Below, piece after piece: positions 57,803 to 64,000 of a stretch of DNA of 64,000 bases (positions are counted from its first letter, which is position 1; each line of letters starts with the position of its first letter). Location of the stretch: positions 120,305,132-120,369,131 of the forward strand of contig NC_079493.1 in NCBI RefSeq assembly GCF_030052815.1. The letters run 5' to 3'. Below the pieces are notes generated by a model. That model was not told where the DNA came from and made no database searches. It saw only the letters and a program-made list of their open reading frames with translations. This DNA comes from Hevea brasiliensis. Its lineage: Eukaryota; Streptophyta; Magnoliopsida; Malpighiales; Euphorbiaceae. A program made the translations under genes and the position numbers.

Positions 57803-60328
57803 TGCCACCCTATACCTAGGATTGGATGATATGTTGGATGAACTTTGTGGTGCTTGTGTGTTTACCAAAATTGACTTGAAAAGCGGATATCATCAAATTC
57901 GCATGAAAGTAGGTGATGAATGGAAGACTGCATTTAAAACAAAGCATGGACTATATGAGTGGTTAGTAATGCCTTTTGGGCTAACTAATGCTCCTAGTAC
58001 TTTTATGAGATTGATGAATCATGTACTGCGTGCTTTTATTGGAAGATTTGTTGTTGTTTATTTTGATGGTATATTGGTTTACAGTAGAGACATGAATGAA
58101 CATATGCATCATTTAAGAGCTGTATTCGATGTGTTAAGAAAGGAAAAATTATATGCTACTTGAAGAAATGTTCATTTTGCATGGAAAAGGTTGTCTTTTT
58201 AGGATTTGTCATTAGTGCTAATGGTGTTGAAGTTGATGATGAAAACAATTAAAGCTATTAAAGACTGGCCCATTCCAAAGTTTGCATCTGAAGTACGTAG
58301 TTTCCATGGACTAGCTAGTTTCTATAGAAGATTTATTAAGAATTTCAGTACCATTGCAGCACCATTGAATGATCTTGTCAAAAAGAATGTTAATTTTGTT
58401 TGGGAACAGAAACAAGATGATGCTTTTCACAAAATTAAAGACGTGTTATGTTCCGCTCCTGTGTTGGCTTTACCTGATTTTTCTAAGACTTTTGAGATTG
58501 AGTGTGACGCATCAGGAGTAGGTATTGGAGCCGTTTTAATACAGGATAAGATACCAATAGCATACTTTAGTGAGAAGCTTAATGGAGCAGCTAGCTTTGA
58601 ACTATTCTACATATGACAAAGAGTTGTATGCATTGGTACGTGCCTTGGAAACATGGCAACATTACCTTTGGCCAAAGCAATTTGTCATCCACACAGATCA
58701 TGAGTCATTGAAGCATATCAAGGAGTAGGCGTCATGCAAAATGGGTTGAGTTCCTTGAGACCTTCCCATATGTGATTCAATACAAACATGGGAAAGAAAA
58801 TGTGGTTGCTGATGCCTTATCTCGAAGGTATAACCTTCTTGCCCTTCTTGATGCAAAGTTATTGGGATTCGAATATGTGAAAGAATTATATGTTGAAGAT
58901 AATGACTTTGCTAGAGTGTATGCAGCTTGTGAAAAGAATGCTTTTGAGAAGTTTTATAGGCATGATGGATATTTGTTTAGAGAAAATAGATTGTGTGTGC
59001 CTAAGAGTTCCATGCGTGAATTACTTGTGAATGAGTCTCATGCTGGTGGATTAATGGGTCATTTTGGTGTTGCCAAAACTTTAGATGTGTTGAAGGAACA
59101 TTTTTATTGACTGAATATGAAAAGAGATGTTGAAAGAGTATGTGTTAGGTGCGTTGTGTGTGCTAAGGCTAAATCTAGAGTTTTGCCACAAGGTTTGTAT
59201 ACACCTTTGCCTACCCCTAGTGATCCTTGGGTTCATTTGTCTATGGATTTTGTGTTGGGATTACCTAGGTCTAAACAAGGCCATGATTCAATTTTTGTTG
59301 TTGTTGACAGGTTTTAAAAAATAGCACATTTTATTCCATGCCATAAAACTGATGATGCTAAAAATGTTGCAAATTTATTCTTTAGAGATATTGTTAGGTT
59401 GCATGGCATACCTAAGAGTTTAGTTAGTGATAGGGATGTTAAATTCCTCAGTCACTTTTGGAAGGTTTTGTGGGGAAAATTGGGCACCAAGTTATTATTT
59501 TCCACCACTTGTCACCCACAAACCGATGGTCAAACTGAAGTAGTAAATAGGACACTAACTACTCTTTTGCGTGCTGTGGTTAAGCAAAATTTGAAGTCAT
59601 GGAAAGATTGCATTCCACTTGTTGAATTTGCATACAATAGAAATGTGCATTCTTCTACTTTCTATTCTCCATTTGAAATTGTGTATGGTTTCAATCCTTC
59701 AACTCCTTTGCATCTTTTACCTTTGCCTATGAACGAGCTTACTAATTTAGATGGAAAAAGAAAAGCAGAATTGGTGAAGAAAATCCATGAACAAGCCAAG
59801 CTTCAAATTGAAAAGAAAAATGAGAAATATGCTAGTCAAGCCAACAAAGGAAGGAAGAAAGTTACATTTCAACCTGGAGATTGGGTATGGGTTCACTTGC
59901 GCAAAGAAAGGTTTCCCTCTCGAAGGAAATCAAAATTACAACCAAGATGTGATGGACCTTTTCAAGTGCTGACCAAAATTAATGATAATGCCTACAAAAT
60001 AAACCTACCCGGTGAGTATAATGTCAGTGCCACCTTCAATGTTGCTGATTTATCTCCTTGTGTTGATGCAGGAACAGATTCGAGGACGAATCCTTTTGAA
60101 GCGGATGGGAATGATGAGAATCAAGCTACATCCACGCCAAAGGATTTCATCCAAGGTCCAATTCCTAGAGCTAGAGCTAAATCACTTCAGAATTTAATTT
60201 GTGAAATCTTAAGGAGCAATGATTATAAGCTGGAATGGCACGAAGAAAATTATAAAGGATTAAATTTGGTGGAAATTAAGCTTGGAAGTGACCAGGTGTC
60301 ATGTGGAGCATTAGGTTACATGGAATAA
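57803..60328 (+). pseudogene. pol: CRM RT, RNase H, integrase and C-terminal extension
   Basis: RT resumes near the HPIPRLDDM motif with a one-base insertion. It has [15 protein letters not shown] (near 57867) and [12 protein letters not shown]; the catalytic box reads YFDGILVYS (near 58058) in place of YFDD. Stops or shifts occur at 58161-58163, near 58210, at 58614-58616, near 58727, at 59108-59110 and near 59316. RNase H has [16 protein letters not shown] (near 58493) and [11 protein letters not shown]. Integrase shows [17 protein letters not shown] (from 59039), MDFVLGLP, SDRDVKF and [15 protein letters not shown]-type module (RCDGPFQVL) follows near 59947. The last 72 codons lie in the 3' LTR, as in CRM-clade elements whose integrase tail overlaps the LTR. 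I see no chromodomain. Confidence 0.9.
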
Positions 60329-60932
60329 ACTGTGGACATACATGTACCAGATCCAACCTATGTACATGCATCTGCTGGCACCTTTTTGAAAGAATATTCC
60401 TTGTTTTATAACCACCTCTCTTTTGGACTTAAATGCCCTTATTTGTTGCTGTATTAAATTTACTTTTTGTAAGGAGTTTTTAGACTTTTGATAGATTAAT
60501 TTTTGTTTGGACTTAAAGCTCCTTACAGCTGTTATTAAAGTAGGGATATTTTTGTCTTTAGCTTTGGAGCCAAGAGACTATAAATACAAGTGTAATGAGA
60601 GAGTGGAGGACACACTTTGAATATTAATGAAAGATTGTTTCTGCTCCTTTAGTGAGTAAATTGGCTGTTGCCTTTGTTCTTGTGAAGCTCATTAACTTGC
60701 TTAGATTTCTATCTTGCAAGGTTTAATGTGCATAATATTCTTGGTTTATTCATTCTCCATATGAATTAGGTCAAGAATCCCATTTCTTATATTTTCTTTG
60801 AATTACATAACAATCTAATTGTGCTGGTTCAAAGAATCAAATTCATACATCTTGATTTGGCGTTTTCCATATTGTTCATTTAATTTTTGAATGTGGGTTT
60901 TCAAGTTACCAATTACTTGAAGGTTCACATCA
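60112..60932 (+). repeat. 3' LTR of the CRM element
   Basis: The LTR runs from TGATGAGAATCAAGC to GGTTCACATCA, 821 bases, paired with 19523-20345. A weak purine tract (GCGGATGGGAA, 60101-60111) precedes it within coding sequence. A TATA box is at 60579-60586. The pol stop codon is at 60326-60328 inside it. Confidence 0.95.
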
Positions 60933-62848
60933 ATTCTGCTATGGTGTGCTTGGACAAGTCAGTTGTCGCCGTATCTTACATTGTTCCAAGAATTGCACAA
61001 ACTCTGTTGATGTGTATTCTCCTCCACTATCTGCACGCAAACATCATATGCTCTAATCCAATTCTTTTTCAACTTTCTCTTTAAACTCTTTGAATTTGCT
61101 TAAAGATTCTGACTTTTCTTTGAGAAAATCTACCCAGATATATCTTGAGAAAATCTACCTAGATATATCTTGAGAAATCATCAATAAAGGTTATCATGTA
61201 TCGGAAACCACTTACTGATGATTGTTTAATTGGACCAAGCACGTCTAAGTGAATTAGCTCCACTGGTACCTTGGCTCTGAATTTGGACTCTTCATATGGT
61301 AGTTGGTGTGACTTACCATAGTGACATCCAGCACATAAAATGTCCTCTCGAACTTCTAGTTGAGGAAGTTCTGTCAGCATTAACTTCTTCATCATCACCT
61401 TTAATTTCTGATAACTACCATGTTCCAGCCGAGCATGCCACAAATTAGCCATCTCATTCTTTCTTATCTTATCAACATATGCAGTTTGAACGGTCATCAC
61501 ATAGACTGTCTTGAGCTATTTGCCTTCCATGATTATCTCACTTGTAGCTTTCAAACATTATCTGGTCTGAACATTACAACATTGCAGGAGGCTATAATTG
61601 TGATACTATTAACAGATTCTTCTTCATACTAGGCACATGATAAACACTTTGTAGTCATACTTATTATGAGTTGAACCTAGGTACAACTACGGTATTGCTT
61701 ATGTGGGTAATTGGTAACTTTGAATTGTTATTGATCACCACAACTCTACTTCCCTTATACTCCATCATATCTGAAAGCTTGTTAATGTCTCCAATCATAT
61801 GATTAGAACACCCAGAATCAACGATCTAATTATCCTTATGGTTTACTACTTCATTGCAAGCAGTTGCAAGAGCCACTTCCTCTTTAGCTTCTAACGGTTA
61901 ACACAAGTCTACTTCTTCTTCAACTGTAATAGAGGCTTGCAAGTCCCATTCTACTTCACTGCCATTTGAAGTTGATGCAACAACATTGCCTTCTTCCTTC
62001 TTATGCTAAAATCCCAAGCAAAATGACCTTTCTTGCCACAATTGTAGCATTCGTCATTCTTTTTATAGTTCCTTTTGTCTTCTCATTTATTATTAATGTG
62101 AGTGCCCCATTTTGCTTCCCTTTTTTGAGAGCTTCAATTTTAATGACCTTTTTGCCAATCTCCTTGCTTTTTCCTTTGCTTATCTTCTCCGTTATTGAAC
62201 TTTTCTTTAAAATTCTTCTTCCTATTGCCAAAAAGGGCTTTCTCCTCATCTTTGATTGTAACTCCAGACATCTGCTTGTTTAAAGCCTCTTGATTGGCTA
62301 ACAAATTCTCCAACTCTGTTAAAGTCAGTTCTTTGGCTCATCCTCAAGTGGTAATAACCAGAGCAGCATATTCTGGTCTTAGACAATGAATGATAATTCT
62401 TCTTACTCTTAAGTCATCAATCTCGTTCTTCGGATCAAGCTTTGAAATGTTGGTGCAGATGGACTTCACTTTGGTAAAGTACTGGCTAATTGTCATGTTA
62501 GCTTGCGAGACCAACTTGAGTTCATTCTCAAGTCACTACAATTTTGCTTCATTTGTTTGTGTGAACAATTCTGCTAGAGTGTCTTATGCTTCCTTCGGTA
62601 CTTTGGCATTTTAATGTGATGCAATAACTCATCCTCCACTGTGATTGAGAATGTGTACATAGCTTTTCCAGCTTTAATTCTCCACTTTCTAGCCTCCTCA
62701 TCATCAATTGGTATTGTAATATCACTTCCCTTAACGATACTCCATAAATCTTGCCCCAACAATTAGTACTGCATGCGAATGCTCATGTACTATAGTTGTT
62801 GTGGTTGAGCTTCTCGATCAAACTAGATGAACTAGCTAGATCTACCAT
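60933..62848 (-). pseudogene. gag-pol: Copia gag to integrase start (right half)
   Basis: The minus strand starts ATG at 62848 with MVDLASSSSLIEKLN, then LGQDLWSIVKGSD (near 62755), a gag core with MTISQYFTKVKSICTNISKL (near 62480), the zinc knuckle CYNCGKKGHFAWD (near 62050), protease [10 protein letters not shown] (near 61830), the pre-integrase HARLEHGS region (near 61430) with CAGCHYGKSHQL, and the integrase first Asp in LIHLDVLGP (near 61250). A 25-base unit is tandemly doubled at about 61117-61168. Many stops and shifts occur. The end joins to 19522. Confidence 0.85.
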
Positions 62849-63109
62849 AGTAACTTGGCAGTGTTGAAAATAGTATATGAACAATTGTACCAAAAAATTA
62901 CACTAGGAAAATTCCTAGGAAAGATTGGAGGGTCACAATGGTCTACTTAAATTCCAATCTCCTTAGATAAATTTTTCTAGACATGCAATTAATAGTGCAA
63001 TATACATATAAATTATACCCAACAAGCCAAGTAAGTTTTGTCCTTGACTCCAACTTCACAGTCTCAAACTGCGCACTTTCTTCTGGCATATAATGGTCCC
63101 TGACCTCCT

Positions 63110-63121
63110 GCTCTAATACTA
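63110..63121 (-). other. Degenerate primer binding site of the copia element
   Basis: On the minus strand TAGTATTAGAGC, two changes from TGGTATCAGAGC, followed by AGGAGGTCA. Confidence 0.6.
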
Positions 63122-63123
63122 AT

Positions 63124-63539
63124 TATTAGGGAATTTAGGTAGATTTTTGGGGATAAAAAAAAATACACACTCTAAATAAACTTTTATTAATTTTAATAAA
63201 ATAATAGTAGAAGTATAATAATTTATGATGTACAAGATCGATCAATGTGGCAAGTACAGAGCATACTTTGAATTATATTAATGCCTTGAATACAACACTC
63301 TCATACTTTACTATTTTCTCCACTCTCCTTTGGATGGAAATTCTATCTCTCATCTCACTTCACTTCCCATGCCCAAACAATGAAGGAGCTTCCCTGTTTA
63401 TAGGCACATAAAGGTCCCATTGCATTTAATGAAAATCCAAGAGAGTCTAAAAAAAAAAAAAAAAAACCTAATTCAAAGATATTGGTAGATTTTAACCATG
63501 TGATGAAATCTTGGAATTAAATTAGTGTTGACTTCAACA
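63124..63539 (-). repeat. Probable 5' LTR of the minus-strand copia
   Basis: On the minus strand it would start TGTTGAAGTCAACAC at 63539 and end TTCCCTAATA at 63124, 416 bases, ending next to the primer site (expected CA mutated to TA). A TATA box (CTATAAAC on the minus strand) is at 63393-63400. There is an A-run at 63451-63468. The 3' LTR is outside the window, so the ends are not confirmed. The flank at 63540 is ATTCT. Confidence 0.6.
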
Positions 63540-64000
63540 ATTCTGTCATTTGTTGTACCTGTAACTAATTCAGGTTTCAGTTCCTAAAGCAACGCAATGT
63601 AATAATTCCTTTCGTTTTCAGGTGTGTCGACATATTGATGGAGAGGATTCCTTTGTTCTCAAACGATTGTCAGGATATTACTTCTAATATAGCTACATCA
63701 TGAAAATTTTGTTAAGCATTTAATATTATATTTACATTTTTTTATTAAGTTGGTAATATTAATTGGTATGAATGCGTATTGCCTTTCAAGAAACCATATC
63801 AGATTCGTGACTCAATATTTAACCTATATTTTAGGAGGATTAATTAAGAGCTTCTCGCGTCTCACATTGTCCATACAACTCTTTCTATGGAGACACCAAT
63901 CTCCTTTTTGAGAGAAGGATGTTCATCACCTCATTAAAACATTTAGATAGCTCACTTCAAGTTCAACATTATTTGCCAATTAATTTGGAGATGTTGGAGA
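63540..64000. other. Unassigned sequence, possible host DNA
   Basis: No match to any element in the window and no LTR features. A possible acceptor TTTTCAG ends at 63621, with an open stretch of 21 codons to TAA at 63685-63687 (VCRHIDGEDSFVLKRLSG and three more residues). This could be the last exon of a host gene, but 21 codons may be chance. Confidence 0.35.

Larger units (their letters stand above)
19523..60932 (+). mobile_element. CRM-type chromovirus (Ty3/gypsy), complete ends, with nested insertions
   Basis: LTRs at 19523-20345 and 60112-60932 pair along their length, with about 33 differences counted by eye over about 822 bases (near 4%). Termini are TGATG...CATCA. The flanks carry identical duplications ATTCT (19518-19522 and 60933-60937). 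Coding parts at 21884-22105, 32094-33273, 37531-38379 and 57803-60328 make one gag-pol when insertions are set aside. The gag motif spacing, and a reading frame that runs into the 3' LTR, fit the CRM clade. About 41.4 kb is spanned; the element itself would be roughly 8 kb. Confidence 0.9.
18798..63539 (-). mobile_element. Minus-strand Ty1/copia element, host of the nest (18798-19522 plus 60933-63539)
   Basis: Only the two outer parts belong to this element. On the minus strand the order is 5' LTR (63539-63124), primer site, gag (from 62848), protease and integrase start down to 60933, then across the CRM insertion integrase C-part at 19522-18798, where the left Athila inserted. RT, RNase H and the 3' LTR should lie left of the window. 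Copia lineage not resolved. All parts carry stops and frameshifts, fitting the oldest layer. Confidence 0.8.

Overview
The window is plant nuclear DNA made almost entirely of nested LTR retrotransposons. I see no tRNA or rRNA gene, no bacterial-type gene, and no host gene I can identify. The Ty3/gypsy lineages (Tat, Athila, CRM and long Tekay/Del-like LTRs), the Angela-type Ty1/copia element and the AT-rich flanks point to a TE-rich flowering plant, most likely a eudicot. A member of the Euphorbiaceae is possible, but that is a memory-based guess from LTR appearance.

Layout, outermost layer first. (1) The oldest layer is a minus-strand Ty1/copia element. Its 5' LTR, gag and start of pol lie at 60933-63539, and it continues leftward at 18798-19522. 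(2) It was entered near its integrase by a plus-strand CRM-type chromovirus spanning 19523-60932, with LTRs 19523-20345 and 60112-60932 and target duplication ATTCT on both sides. (3) The CRM element holds three insertions: a complete Angela-type copia in gag (22106-32088, duplication GTTGA), a 4.25-kb solo LTR in the protease region (33274-37525, duplication GTTGA), and a truncated plus-strand Athila element in RT (38380 to about 57802). (4) That Athila element is itself split in its gag start by a complete minus-strand Athila element (40171-54792, duplication ACAAA). (5) On the left, the copia element was entered at 18798 by another plus-strand Athila element, of which the 3' part is visible (13204-18797). 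Its LTR carries a solo LTR (17079-18787, duplication GGCCA). The Athila interior was hit by a long Tekay/Del-like LTR (9675-13203), which in turn seems to have been hit by a Tat element (1-9674, only the 3' part in the window).

Most reading frames are decayed polyproteins broken by stops, frameshifts and insertions. The main exception is an apparently intact antisense gene inside the 5.9-kb LTR of the Tat element (6286 down to 4375, minus strand). It has two exons, its own TATA box, and a predicted 616-residue product with a Transposase_28-like domain followed by a coiled coil. Because it is intact while the sense pol beside it is broken, it is the best candidate for something functional and unusual here.

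Other structure includes several tandem arrays specific to single elements. A 12-unit array of short palindromes (GTGCATA/TATGCAC) lies in the 3' region of the minus-strand Athila and recurs in its LTRs. A different palindrome cluster occupies the equivalent LTR zone of the plus-strand Athila. A stem-loop after the coding region is conserved between the two Athila elements. Polypurine-like motifs are repeated in conserved positions. The last 460 bases (63540-64000) are not assigned to any element and may hold the end of a host gene.
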